35,616 bases of DNA, from positions 1 through 35,616 of the forward strand of contig JAYYZV010000036.1 in NCBI GenBank assembly GCA_036339975.1. Direction: 5' to 3'. Below, in pieces: positions 8,657-16,463 of the stretch. The translations under genes were made by a program, and so were the position numbers. Source of the DNA: UBA830 sp036339975. Its GTDB lineage: Bacteria > Pseudomonadota > Alphaproteobacteria > MPNO01 > UBA830. Under the pieces are notes generated by a model. The model saw only the letters and a list, made by a program, of their open reading frames with translations. It was not told where the DNA came from and searched no databases. Position 1 is the stretch's first letter. Every line of letters begins with the position of its first letter.

Positions 8657-9721
8657 TCAATCCATTTTCAGCAGGGATTTCGCGTTGCCGCCCCATATCG
8701 CTTCCTTGTCGCCTCGGTCCAGCGTATCGACCAGATCAACCAGTTCTACGGGGTTGTAATCGCCCATGTCGTAGGGGTAGTCCGTACCCATCACGATCTT
8801 GTCGGTGCCATATTGTTCGATCAGGTATTTTAGCTGGTGCGGTGTGAACACCACTGTGTCGAGCCACATCTTCTTCAAATAGCTTGTCGGCGCCTTGTCT
8901 ATTTTGGTGCGCCCGTCTTCCCGAGCGCCCCAAACATGGTCGATCCGGCCTGAATAGGCGGGCAGGTATCCACCGCCATGCGCCAGCAGGATGCGGAGGT
9001 TCGGGTACCGTTCCATCACCCCGTCGAAGATCAGGCGGTGCACCGCTATGGTGGTTTCCAGCGGGTTGCCGATGACGTTATTGAAATAATGCTCCTTGAA
9101 CCGTTCGGCGGAGGTAAAGCCGTTCGGATGGATGAAGATCAGCGTGTCCAGTTCCTGCGCCTTGGCCCAGAACGGATCCAACCGGGAATCAGAAATTTCA
9201 GAGCCGTTCACGTTGGTCAGAATCTGGAAGCCTTTCAGTCCCAGTTTCTTGACGCCGCGTTCCAGCTCAGCGATCGCCATGTCAACGTCCTGCAATGGAA
9301 TATTGCCGAAGGCGACAAACCGGTCGGGTATGTTGTCGACGATTTCTGCCAACCCGTCATTCACCTTTTCCGAGGCCGTCATGGCGATATCCGCCGGCAG
9401 CCAGTAATAGGCCTGGAACGGCGGCGGGATGATGGTCTGCAGATCGATGCCCATCTTGTCCATGTCGATCAGCCGGTGATCCACTGTTGTCAGATGCGGC
9501 ATCCGGTCGACGTTCTGCTGCATGTTGATGTCGCGGGTGAATTCGTTCGCGTACATGATCGCGGGTTCCATATCCGGCGTGAAATGGGGTTCGGCTATTT
9601 CCGCAGCCTCTGGAATATGCACATGGCAGTGAATATCGATGGTGAACGTGTTCGGTTTTTTCGGGGTCGATGCCGGTTGCGGACGGGCGGAGGTAAAGAC
9701 ATAAGGCTGAGCGCCGGCCAT
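8657..9721 (-). CDS. Amidohydrolase-2 (ACMSD-like) family metal-dependent hydrolase/decarboxylase
   Basis: The 354-residue product has the TIM-barrel amidohydrolase-2 pattern used by aminocarboxymuconate-semialdehyde and gamma-resorcylate decarboxylases. Metal-site blocks are DIHCHVH near residue 30, FIHPNG with the second-sphere His, LAHGGGYLP, and MGTDYPYDMGD with the catalytic Asp. Members mostly act on ring-cleavage products or phenolic acids, but the substrate cannot be read from sequence. The gene is the last of a minus-strand group; its ATG follows an AAGAGG site, 17 bp after the Ldh-family gene, so the two are an operon. The HpaB-type hydroxylase upstream suggests aromatic acid catabolism as the shared role. 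Confidence 0.88.
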   Translation of the reverse strand: MAGAQPYVFTSARPQPASTPKKPNTFTIDIHCHVHIPEAAEIAEPHFTPDMEPAIMYANEFTRDINMQQNVDRMPHLTTVDHRLIDMDKMGIDLQTIIPPPFQAYYWLPADIAMTASEKVNDGLAEIVDNIPDRFVAFGNIPLQDVDMAIAELERGVKKLGLKGFQILTNVNGSEISDSRLDPFWAKAQELDTLIFIHPNGFTSAERFKEHYFNNVIGNPLETTIAVHRLIFDGVMERYPNLRILLAHGGGYLPAYSGRIDHVWGAREDGRTKIDKAPTSYLKKMWLDTVVFTPHQLKYLIEQYGTDKIVMGTDYPYDMGDYNPVELVDLVDTLDRGDKEAIWGGNAKSLLKMD

Positions 9722-9738
9722 GTGTGAATTCCTCTTGA

Positions 9739-10806
9739 TTAGGTAAGCGGTGTGATGCCGAGGTCATCGGCGAGATTGTTGAGATTATCCAACAGCGCCG
9801 CATGTACCGGGACGCCATTTTCGGTGGCATCGGCAATACTGGCGGCACGTCCATCGCCCGGCACGCGGACGGAATCGACACCCGGCATGGGTGTCGCGTC
9901 GCGCATGGTCTCGGCCACTTCGGCGACACGGGCGCCGAAAGCGGCGGCATCGCCGAAGCGGGCGGGGTCAACCACAATGATGAAATGGCCGTTGTTCACG
10001 GCTGTGCGCTGGTATTCGTCATCGCCCATGCCTTCAACGTCGACGCCCATCTGCGCGCCGGAGAGCGTGGCCGCGAGGATGCCGACAATTAGTGACAACG
10101 CATAGCCCTTGTGGCCGCCAATGGGGTTAAGCACTCCGTCTTTGATGCGTGAAGAATCGGTGATCGGCTTTCCGTCGCGGCCGATCATCCAATCCGGCGG
10201 TAGGTCGTCGCCTCGCTGGGCAGCGGTGCGTACCTTGCCGAAAGACGATACCGTGGTCGCAATATCCATCACGATGGGCGGACCATCGGCGGGCGGGATC
10301 GCCGCTGCAATGGGATTGGTGCCCAGCAGGAGATCGGTGCTGCCCCAGGGTGCCATGTGATTGGCGCTGCCATTGGTGCCGTATAGTGCAATCATCCCGG
10401 TTTCCGCCGCCATCGCGACATAGACGGCGGCGGCACCCGCATGATTGGACCTCCGCACGCCCACCCAGGCGCAACCGGCTTCCGATGCCTTCCCGATCGC
10501 CAGTTTGGTTGCGTATTCGACGACCAGGTGACCCATGGCATTGTCGCCGTCGACCACGGCCGTGGCAGGTGATTCCGTGACGGTGGTAATGGTGGGTGTC
10601 ACATTGATGCCGCCGGCGCGTAGCCGTTTTACGTATTGCGAAAGGCGGAATATCCCGTGGGTATCAAATCCCGCCGTATCGGAGGCGACCATCAGTCGCC
10701 CGCAATTGGCGGCGTCGGACTGTGGCAGGCCGAAAGTGACCAGAACACGGGCAATAAAATCTTCCAGCTCCGCGGCGGGAAACCGCATGCGGTCGGTATC
10801 GGACAT
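9739..10806 (-). CDS. Malate/L-lactate/ureidoglycolate dehydrogenase family oxidoreductase (Ldh family)
   Basis: The 355-residue length and blocks match the NAD(P)-dependent Ldh_2 family, which is unrelated to classical LDH. Seen are DTHGIFRL (with the conserved His) in the N-terminal helix domain, VGVRRSNHAGAAAVYVAMAAE with the active-site HAG, LGTNPIAAAIP and HKGYALSLIVGIL. Members reduce or oxidise 2-oxo/2-hydroxy acids such as malate, sulfolactate or ureidoglycolate, so the exact substrate is open. The ATG at 10806 has little clear ribosome site. It sits between the HpaB-type gene (separated by a palindromic repeat) and the amidohydrolase (17 bp), on the same strand. Confidence 0.9.
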   Translation of the reverse strand: MSDTDRMRFPAAELEDFIARVLVTFGLPQSDAANCGRLMVASDTAGFDTHGIFRLSQYVKRLRAGGINVTPTITTVTESPATAVVDGDNAMGHLVVEYATKLAIGKASEAGCAWVGVRRSNHAGAAAVYVAMAAETGMIALYGTNGSANHMAPWGSTDLLLGTNPIAAAIPPADGPPIVMDIATTVSSFGKVRTAAQRGDDLPPDWMIGRDGKPITDSSRIKDGVLNPIGGHKGYALSLIVGILAATLSGAQMGVDVEGMGDDEYQRTAVNNGHFIIVVDPARFGDAAAFGARVAEVAETMRDATPMPGVDSVRVPGDGRAASIADATENGVPVHAALLDNLNNLADDLGITPLT

Positions 10807-10902
10807 GTGTAGCCTTCCCTGCCGGACGATTTGTTCTTTTGATTACGCCCAGAATAGCGCGCCAGGCATGGGCGAGGCTAGGGTGGAGCACACCGATAGT
10901 GT

Positions 10903-10960
10903 CACCCTCGCGAAGGCGGAAATCTTGTGGGTCGGACCAGCTCCCGCCTTCGCGGGGATG
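10903..10960. repeat. Palindromic intergenic repeat (REP-like)
   Basis: CGCGAAGGCGG (10909-10919) and CCGCCTTCGCG (10944-10954) form a perfect 11-bp inverted core, and the flanks extend the pairing imperfectly. This 'cgaaggcggga ... tcccgccttcgcgg' form is a common dispersed repeat in alphaproteobacterial genomes. It fills the gap between two minus-strand genes and could fold in their mRNA. Confidence 0.75.
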
Positions 10961-10973
10961 AAAATCTGCTAAG

Positions 10974-12446
10974 TTAAGGGGAAGTCGCCTCTTCGCTCAC
11001 TGCCAAAAAATCGTCAATCCGCTTTCGATAAGTATCCGTGTCATAGGATTTGAACAGGATTGCGGCGGCGCGGACCGGATCGCCCGCGAAATAGCGTTCG
11101 TAGAGTTGTTGGCGGCCGGCGAAACCGCTGGTAGAAGCATCCACTGCCAGCCGGAACAGGTTTACCCGCTCCGTTGCACTCGCATTCGCGGCTTGGGCGT
11201 ATCGGGCGACGTCATCGGACAGTTTGCCCGATAGTTCCGCCGCCGACGGCACCATCATCAGTCCGCCTGCGCCAATGTTCTGCACGATATCGCAGGCGCG
11301 ACGGAACATCGTGGGGAAATTGAAACGCATGGCTTCCAGCGGCCAGCGGTCGGGGAGGGCGGTGCCGAACGGGGTAGTGCCCGCGTTCGCTTCGGATGCT
11401 ACCAGGCAGGCGCGAACGGTTTCCGCCATGTTGATCAGTTCGGCCAGCATGTTCTGCACATGGAGGAATTCATCTGCCTTCGCCGCGCGGGCGACCGACA
11501 GCGCTACCCCCAACATGAATTCGGCCTTGGCCAGGTCCTTGGTGACATACTGGTGGGCCATCTGGGTAGCAGCGAAGCTTTCCCGGTACACCGCGTTGCA
11601 GACGTCGATATCGCGGAAGATGAACACCCGTTCCCACGGCACCAGCACCTCGTCGAACACCACCATTGCATCCATCTCATCGAACCGGGCGGCCAGCGGC
11701 CAGTCCATGGGCGATCCGGCGCCCTGCGGGGCCAGCGACGGCCGGCAAATCAGCTTTAGCCCCGGCGTTCCCACCGGCACATAGGCGGCATAGGCATAGG
11801 CCCGGCCCTTATCCGTATCGGGCAGGGGATAGGACGGCGCAGGCATCACCAGCAGTTCGTCGCAGAATGGCGAAAGGGTCGCCAGCATACGTGCGCCGGA
11901 CAGCACCATGCCGTCGTCGGTTTCGCGCACGATGCGGGCGGCTATATCGTGGTCCTGCGCATCCACGGATTTGGATCGGTCTACCTGAGGAGTGATCAGC
12001 GTGTGGCTCATGGCGAGGTCGGCTTCGCGGGCAGCTTCGTAGCAAGTGCGGGCATTGCCGCCGAAGTCCTTACCCAGCACATTTTCGGCGCTGGCGAACG
12101 ACGATGCCATCACCGCCAGGAAATCCGGGCTGCGGACGAACATGCCGCCGGTATGATCGGCCCAGCGCTTGAACATTCCGCGTTTCGCGGTCAGGTCTGC
12201 TGGCGATTGCGGTTCCATCCAGCACAGCCGCGCAGAATCTCCCTTGGTGGGCGAGGTATAGGACAGATCGCCATCTTCTTCAGGCATGTCGTATAGTTCG
12301 GCCAGGGTGCGCGCCGCACCGGCGAACCGCGGATCGGCAGTGACATCGGCCACCCGCTCACCGTCGATCCACACCTCGCGCCCGTCGCCCCGCAGGGTTT
12401 CCAGCAGCTCCAAGCCGGTTCTCAACGCCAAGGCGATCCTCCCCAT
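10974..12446 (-). CDS. 4-Hydroxyphenylacetate 3-hydroxylase family (HpaB-type) FADH2-dependent monooxygenase
   Basis: The 490-residue product has the acyl-CoA-dehydrogenase-like fold of HpaB oxygenases. It begins with RTGLELLETLRGDGREVWIDGERV, the classical N-terminal block, and includes FKRWADHTGGMFVRSPDF, DRSKSVDAQDHDIAARIVRETDDGMVLSGARMLAT, FDEVLVPWERVFIF and IGAGGLMMVPS. Such enzymes use FADH2 from a separate reductase to hydroxylate phenolic compounds. No HpaC-type flavin reductase lies in the window, so the partner is elsewhere. An AAGAGG site stands before ATG 12446. It is the first gene of a minus-strand catabolic group and its promoter region abuts the divergent tRNA-Leu gene. Confidence 0.9.
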   Translation of the reverse strand: MGRIALALRTGLELLETLRGDGREVWIDGERVADVTADPRFAGAARTLAELYDMPEEDGDLSYTSPTKGDSARLCWMEPQSPADLTAKRGMFKRWADHTGGMFVRSPDFLAVMASSFASAENVLGKDFGGNARTCYEAAREADLAMSHTLITPQVDRSKSVDAQDHDIAARIVRETDDGMVLSGARMLATLSPFCDELLVMPAPSYPLPDTDKGRAYAYAAYVPVGTPGLKLICRPSLAPQGAGSPMDWPLAARFDEMDAMVVFDEVLVPWERVFIFRDIDVCNAVYRESFAATQMAHQYVTKDLAKAEFMLGVALSVARAAKADEFLHVQNMLAELINMAETVRACLVASEANAGTTPFGTALPDRWPLEAMRFNFPTMFRRACDIVQNIGAGGLMMVPSAAELSGKLSDDVARYAQAANASATERVNLFRLAVDASTSGFAGRQQLYERYFAGDPVRAAAILFKSYDTDTYRKRIDDFLAVSEEATSP

Positions 12447-12495
12447 TTTGCGCCTCTTTTCATTCGGGCGCGCCCGTGTTTATTGTCGCAGAAGT

Positions 12496-12580
12496 GCGGG
12501 CGTGGTGAAATTGGTAAACACAAGGGACTTAAAATCCCTCGGCTTCGGCCTTGCCGGTTCAAGTCCGGCCGCCCGCACCA
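12496..12580 (+). tRNA. tRNA-Leu (anticodon UAA)
   Basis: The 85-nt sequence folds as a class II tRNA. The acceptor stem is GCGGGCG paired with CGCCCGC, with discriminator A and an encoded CCA end (12578-12580). The anticodon stem AGGGA/TCCCT frames the loop CTTAAAA, with anticodon TAA at 12530-12532, which reads UUA. A long variable arm (GGC-TTC-GGCC) and the TPsiC arm CCGGTTCAAGTCCGG follow. The gene stands at the point where base composition and gene content change, and the 3' part of tRNA-Leu genes is a frequent integration target. Confidence 0.97.
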
Positions 12581-12609
12581 TTACCTTGGATGCGGCCGAC
12601 GCATCCCAA

Positions 12610-12821
12610 TCATGTCCGGAGAACGGATACAACGAACGCTTCAATGGAACCCTGAGCCGCGAGGTGCGAAATGCCGAATGGCTCACGACTACAAGGCGGG
12701 CTCCGATCACCATCAACCAACATCTCAGACAATAAACCAAATCCGGTGGTATCAGGCCTCGAATATGCGGCCGCTAGTTACAGAAACCCTAATCAGAAAT
12801 GGCACGCAACTTGAGGGCTAG
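12610..12821 (+). pseudogene. IS3-type transposase C-terminal remnant (frameshifted)
   Basis: Thirty bases after the tRNA, one frame reads ENGYNERFNGTLSREVRNAEW then INQHLRQ and stops. The next frame carries on with IRWYQASNMRP and ETLIRNGT up to TAG 12819-12821. The ENGYNERFNGTLRREVLNAEW-type block followed by a YNxxRPHxALxxRPP-type block is the end of the DDE integrase domain of IS3-family OrfB proteins. Only the last 70 or so codons remain, with one frameshift and no inverted repeats that I could find. It is a scar of past mobile activity. Confidence 0.85.
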
Positions 12822-12964
12822 ACAGCCAGACTGAAATAAGTAAAATCATGATATATTTGGATAAGTTGTAGGATGCTAATAGACGCAGGTCGCGATTTTT
12901 TCGCTTTTCTGTTCCCGTTTAAAAAACTTATCTGCCCCCGTAAAAAAAGGTGTGCGTAATCGTG
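12822..12964. other. AT-rich leader upstream of the multihaem operon
   Basis: The 143 bp between the transposase remnant and the first cytochrome gene is AT-rich and holds no gene. It must contain the promoter of the operon unless transcription enters from the tRNA side. I could not assign convincing -35/-10 boxes or an operator palindrome here. Confidence 0.4.
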
Positions 12965-13876
12965 ATGAAGCGTTTTCTCTCTTTGTCTTTTGCAATTTTT
13001 CTTTCGCTGACTTTCGGTGTTGCGCATGCTCAACCGTCGTATGTCGGTGCGGATAAATGCGGTAAATGCCACAAAGCTTCCTTTGATGTTTGGAAGGGTA
13101 CCAAGCACCATTCTTCTTTTAAGAAGATTCACAAAAACAAAATCGCCAAGAAGATTGTTAAGTCTATCGGCGAAAAACGGATGAAAAAGTCCGAAACGTG
13201 CGCGACTTGCCATTACACCGTTGTGCAGAAGGGCAAAAAGCTGAAGCCAATCAGTGGCCCCTCCTGCGAAAGTTGTCACGGTCGGGCGTCCAAATGGATT
13301 GCTATTCACAATGACTACGGCGGGCCGGGTGCCAAAAGAACGACAGAAACCCCGGAGCATAAAGCTAAGAGGAAAAAAGCCGCCGCAGCTGCGGGAATGA
13401 TATGGCCGTCCATGATCTTCGACGTGGCCTCAAATTGCATGTCTTGCCACGGATTGGCCAATCCCAAGCTGTCTGGTGAACATGCGTCGAAAATGCTCGC
13501 TAATGGGCATCCACTTAACCCGAATTTTGAGCTCACGAAGTATTACAATGGCTCCGTTCGGCATCGATTCTATCCTCCTGACGTGACGAAGAACAAAGAA
13601 CTTACCAAGCCTCAAATGTCTCGTTTGTATCTCGTTTGGCAGGCTGCGGCTCTGGTTAGCGCGACGGCGGCGATAGCTAAAACTGATGACCCGAAATACA
13701 CCGCTGCTCAGAAAAAAAGAATTTCCTTTGCAAAGGAGATTTTATCGAAGGTTCCGGAGGCCGCGAAAGTTCTCAAAACTCCGACGAAGGATGCGGGTCG
13801 GCAATTTGCTGATGCAATAAAAGGTAAGGACTTCACTGGTCTCGTAGGCTCTCGTCTGCCGACCAAATTCAAGTGA
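12965..13876 (+). CDS. Periplasmic tetraheme c-type cytochrome (cytochrome c554-like)
   Basis: Starting at ATG 12965, the 303-residue product has a clean Sec signal peptide, MKRFLSLSFAIFLSLTFGVAHA, followed by QPSYVGADKCGKCHKASFDVWKG. Four CxxCH haem sites are seen: CGKCH (C32), CATCH, CESCH and CMSCH, all in the first two thirds. The region after the fourth is helical, lysine-rich and without cysteines. The YVGxxKCxxCHxxxxxxWxxTxH opening is that of c554-like electron carriers. The frame can be extended to GTG 12950, but that only adds MCVIV before a perfect signal peptide. It is the first gene of the multihaem operon and probably shuttles electrons in the periplasm. The electron donor and acceptor are unknown. 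Confidence 0.92.
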   Translation: MKRFLSLSFAIFLSLTFGVAHAQPSYVGADKCGKCHKASFDVWKGTKHHSSFKKIHKNKIAKKIVKSIGEKRMKKSETCATCHYTVVQKGKKLKPISGPSCESCHGRASKWIAIHNDYGGPGAKRTTETPEHKAKRKKAAAAAGMIWPSMIFDVASNCMSCHGLANPKLSGEHASKMLANGHPLNPNFELTKYYNGSVRHRFYPPDVTKNKELTKPQMSRLYLVWQAAALVSATAAIAKTDDPKYTAAQKKRISFAKEILSKVPEAAKVLKTPTKDAGRQFADAIKGKDFTGLVGSRLPTKFK

Positions 13877-13977
13877 TATCCTTACGTGCTGGACCTCCTG
13901 ATTGGCGTGCCGATGATTTTAGGCGGTGCCTATGGGCGTCCCGGAGTTCCCTCTGATGATACTCAATCGTTGACGCG

Positions 13978-15633
13978 ATGGACCCGGTAGTCGCTCAAGA
14001 GCGCATCGATAGGCCGTCCAGGTGGGATGTGGCCTTTGACCCAGAAATGTCCGACGCAGATTTCTCAATGTTGATGGGCAGGTCTGAGATAAAGGCGCTG
14101 GATCCGGGCGCTTTTCCTCGCTCGGCCCCTTTGGATGGCCTCGTTCGTCATGATATGCGTGTTAATCGCTACGAGGCCGGCGAAATAGTCGTTCGCGAGG
14201 GGGACTATGGAAATTCAGCATTTTTAATCCTAGAGGGAGAACTTCTGATAGCTCGATCTCCCGGGATACCTGAGGAGCAACTGGGTCGTTCCAGGGAGGC
14301 TAAGCGGGGTGTATTGCCGCGTCTCAAGACTTTGCTCGGTAACGCTAATATACCTGAGCAACGGGATACCGACCGCTATCAGCATCGGAACGCGGGCGCG
14401 AAGAATTCGGTGACCCGAGGTGCCTTTTTGCAAGATGTCCCGGCTATAATTCAGGAGGGTGATATTGTCCGCTTGGCGGAGGGGACATTCTTCGGAGAAT
14501 TAGCGGCGTTGGGCCGAGTTCCGCGTTCTGTCTCGATCTTTGCCGAGAAACCTGCGGTGGTTATGGAGATGCGTTGGCAGGGCCTCAGGGACATCATGAA
14601 GGTGGATCGTGATTGGCGCAAGAAAATCAATGATTTGTATCGATCGACCGCACTTGACAGTTATCTTCGGCAGCTACCTCTTTTAAAAGGCCTTACTGAG
14701 GAGCAATTCGGTGAGCTCACAAACGAGTGTTTATTCGAGACTTACGGCGGTTTCGATTGGCATGTGTCTTTTAACAAATCAAAAGCCGACGAGCCTACGA
14801 TAGCCAAAGAGGGGGACTATCCCGATGGCTTGCTGGTCGTAAGGGCTGGTTTTGCTAGGGTCTCACAAAAGTTCGGAAACGGGCAGAAAACCCTTACCTA
14901 CCTGGGCGCCGGAGACATGTTCGGCCTTGAGGAGCTCTTGCAGGCTTGGCGAGGCGGGCATGAGGGCGAATTTAAGCTTAAAAATTCAATATCTGCGCTT
15001 GGATACGTCGACGTAATCAGAATTCCAGTGACGGTCCTAGAGAGCCATGTGTTCCCTTATATCGATGTTGACGCTCTACCTGTGACTACCCAACCAAACG
15101 AGGCTACGCTTTCAGACACAGCAGTTATGGAATGGGCGCTCGACAAGCGGTACATGAACGGCACCCAGTCAATGGTTATTGATCTGGATAAATGCATGCG
15201 CTGCGATGACTGTGTCCGAGCCTGCGCATCCACTCACGATGGAAACCCGAGGTTTAGGCGTGAGGGGGAAATCTTTGATCGGAAGATGGTCGCCAACGCG
15301 TGTATGCATTGCAAAGACCCGGTCTGCATGATCGGTTGTCCTACGGGGGCTATCCACCGGTCAATGGAAACGGGCAGCGTTCTGATCAATGATGATACGT
15401 GTATCGGCTGCGCAACATGTGCGAACTCCTGTCCCTACAAAAATATCGTCATGGTCCCGATACGAGGAAAGACTGGCGCCGTTGTTCGCGATAGCGCGGA
15501 ACAAGGTGGTCAACCAATTGTAAAAGCGACAAAGTGTGATCTCTGCGCCGGTATTGCCGGGGGCCCCGCTTGCGTTCGTGCCTGTCCGCATGATGCCCTT
15601 TCTCGTATCGATTTTAGAGATTTTAACGGGTAA
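13978..15633 (+). CDS. Fusion of cyclic-nucleotide-binding domains with a four-cluster [4Fe-4S] ferredoxin module
   Basis: The 551-residue product has no signal peptide or membrane segment, so it should be cytoplasmic. Residues about 50-200 form a Crp-type nucleotide-binding fold interrupted by an insertion of about 65 residues (roughly 88-153). Its phosphate-binding cassette FFGELAALGRVPRSVSI keeps the key Glu (E174) and Arg (R183), so binding of cAMP or cGMP is plausible. A second such fold at about 225-365 (ending in AGDMFGLEELL) has lost these residues. From C406 the C-terminus has a DmsB/HybA-like set of four cluster motifs: CMRCDDCVRACASTH, CMHCKDPVCMIGCP, CIGCATCANSCP and CDLCAGIAGGPACVRACP. 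It likely passes electrons between the reductase and the cytochrome b, under nucleotide control (inference). It has no helix-turn-helix, so it is not a Crp-type regulator. Confidence 0.9.
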   Translation: MDPVVAQERIDRPSRWDVAFDPEMSDADFSMLMGRSEIKALDPGAFPRSAPLDGLVRHDMRVNRYEAGEIVVREGDYGNSAFLILEGELLIARSPGIPEEQLGRSREAKRGVLPRLKTLLGNANIPEQRDTDRYQHRNAGAKNSVTRGAFLQDVPAIIQEGDIVRLAEGTFFGELAALGRVPRSVSIFAEKPAVVMEMRWQGLRDIMKVDRDWRKKINDLYRSTALDSYLRQLPLLKGLTEEQFGELTNECLFETYGGFDWHVSFNKSKADEPTIAKEGDYPDGLLVVRAGFARVSQKFGNGQKTLTYLGAGDMFGLEELLQAWRGGHEGEFKLKNSISALGYVDVIRIPVTVLESHVFPYIDVDALPVTTQPNEATLSDTAVMEWALDKRYMNGTQSMVIDLDKCMRCDDCVRACASTHDGNPRFRREGEIFDRKMVANACMHCKDPVCMIGCPTGAIHRSMETGSVLINDDTCIGCATCANSCPYKNIVMVPIRGKTGAVVRDSAEQGGQPIVKATKCDLCAGIAGGPACVRACPHDALSRIDFRDFNG

Positions 15634-15647
15634 GACAGTCTTAGATT

Positions 15648-16463
15648 ATGCAGAATATGCTCTCGAGGCTGCTACTCCCCACTGTGATCTCCGTCATCGC
15701 TTTCGTCGGTGTTTACTACTGGCAGTCCAAAGCCGCCCTCGAACTCGAGAACCCGCAAATTATTACTGGCTGGGCTCTGGGTGCGGCGATCGTTTTCTTG
15801 CTGATCTTTAACGTTCGAAAACGCCTGTCTGCTTTCAATTTGGGGCTGGCCAAGGTTTGGTTCGCTCTTCATGTCGCTTTTGGCTTTTTGACAATAGCTT
15901 TTTTTGTGATCCACGCGGGTGTCTTCTGGCCGATCGGGGTTTACGAGCAGTTGCTTGCAGCGGGTTTTTGGCTCGTTAGCCTGACGGGCGTGTTTGGTGT
16001 TTTAATAACCATCTATTTTCCGAAGCGACTGACCAATACTGGACTGGAAATTGTCTACGAAAATATTCCGGAGGAGATATTCTCCCTGCGGGCGGCTGTT
16101 GAGGATATCCTTGTAAATTGTGCGAAAGAGTGCGGAGAGACAACTCTTCAAGAGCATTACTCGGAAACACTTGCCTGGTATTTCAGGCGGCCTCGATTTT
16201 ATTGGTCTTACCTGATTGGCAGTAATGCGGACAAGGCGTGGCTGACGAGGCACTTAGATAGCGTCCGACGATATTTGAATGCTGAGGAGATGGGTTATCT
16301 AGACCAAATCCAAAACCTCGCGGAAAGAAAAAGCCTTGTCGACGAACATTTTGCTCGCCAAGACGTAATGAAAAAGTGGTTACTAATGCATCTACCACTT
16401 TCTATCTTGGTATTTGCAATGTCTATTTGGCACGTAATTTTGATCTATTCTTACGCAATATGA
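15648..16463 (+). CDS. Inner-membrane protein, predicted diheme cytochrome b
   Basis: The 271-residue product has five hydrophobic segments at about 8-25, 41-55, 70-93, 105-127 and 245-267, with a soluble stretch of about 115 residues before the last. Histidines occur in two membrane pairs, H75/H89 and H248/H262, each spaced H-x13-H. That is the spacing used to bind two stacked b haems in cytochrome b, so I predict a diheme b protein able to move electrons across the membrane or exchange them with quinone. No named family is recognised with certainty. The ATG is 14 bp after the Fe-S gene, and its TGA overlaps the ATG of the decaheme gene (ATGA at 16460-16463), so translation is coupled. Confidence 0.8.
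   Translation: MQNMLSRLLLPTVISVIAFVGVYYWQSKAALELENPQIITGWALGAAIVFLLIFNVRKRLSAFNLGLAKVWFALHVAFGFLTIAFFVIHAGVFWPIGVYEQLLAAGFWLVSLTGVFGVLITIYFPKRLTNTGLEIVYENIPEEIFSLRAAVEDILVNCAKECGETTLQEHYSETLAWYFRRPRFYWSYLIGSNADKAWLTRHLDSVRRYLNAEEMGYLDQIQNLAERKSLVDEHFARQDVMKKWLLMHLPLSILVFAMSIWHVILIYSYAI

Noticed and set aside
9357..9977. Minus-strand open frame of 206 codons bridging the amidohydrolase and Ldh genes
   Set aside because: It is out of frame with both well-supported genes and has Pro/Arg-rich random composition.
12286..12735. Plus-strand open frame running through the tRNA-Leu gene
   Set aside because: It crosses a structural RNA and only its end, the transposase remnant, has coding meaning.
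13978..15633. Crp/Fnr-type transcription regulator
   Set aside because: It has no helix-turn-helix; the C-terminal half is a polyferredoxin module.
16376..16459. Upstream GTG start for the decaheme gene
   Set aside because: It would overlap the preceding membrane-protein gene by 88 bp, whereas ATG 16460 gives the usual ATGA overlap and a sensible Cys-rich N-terminus.
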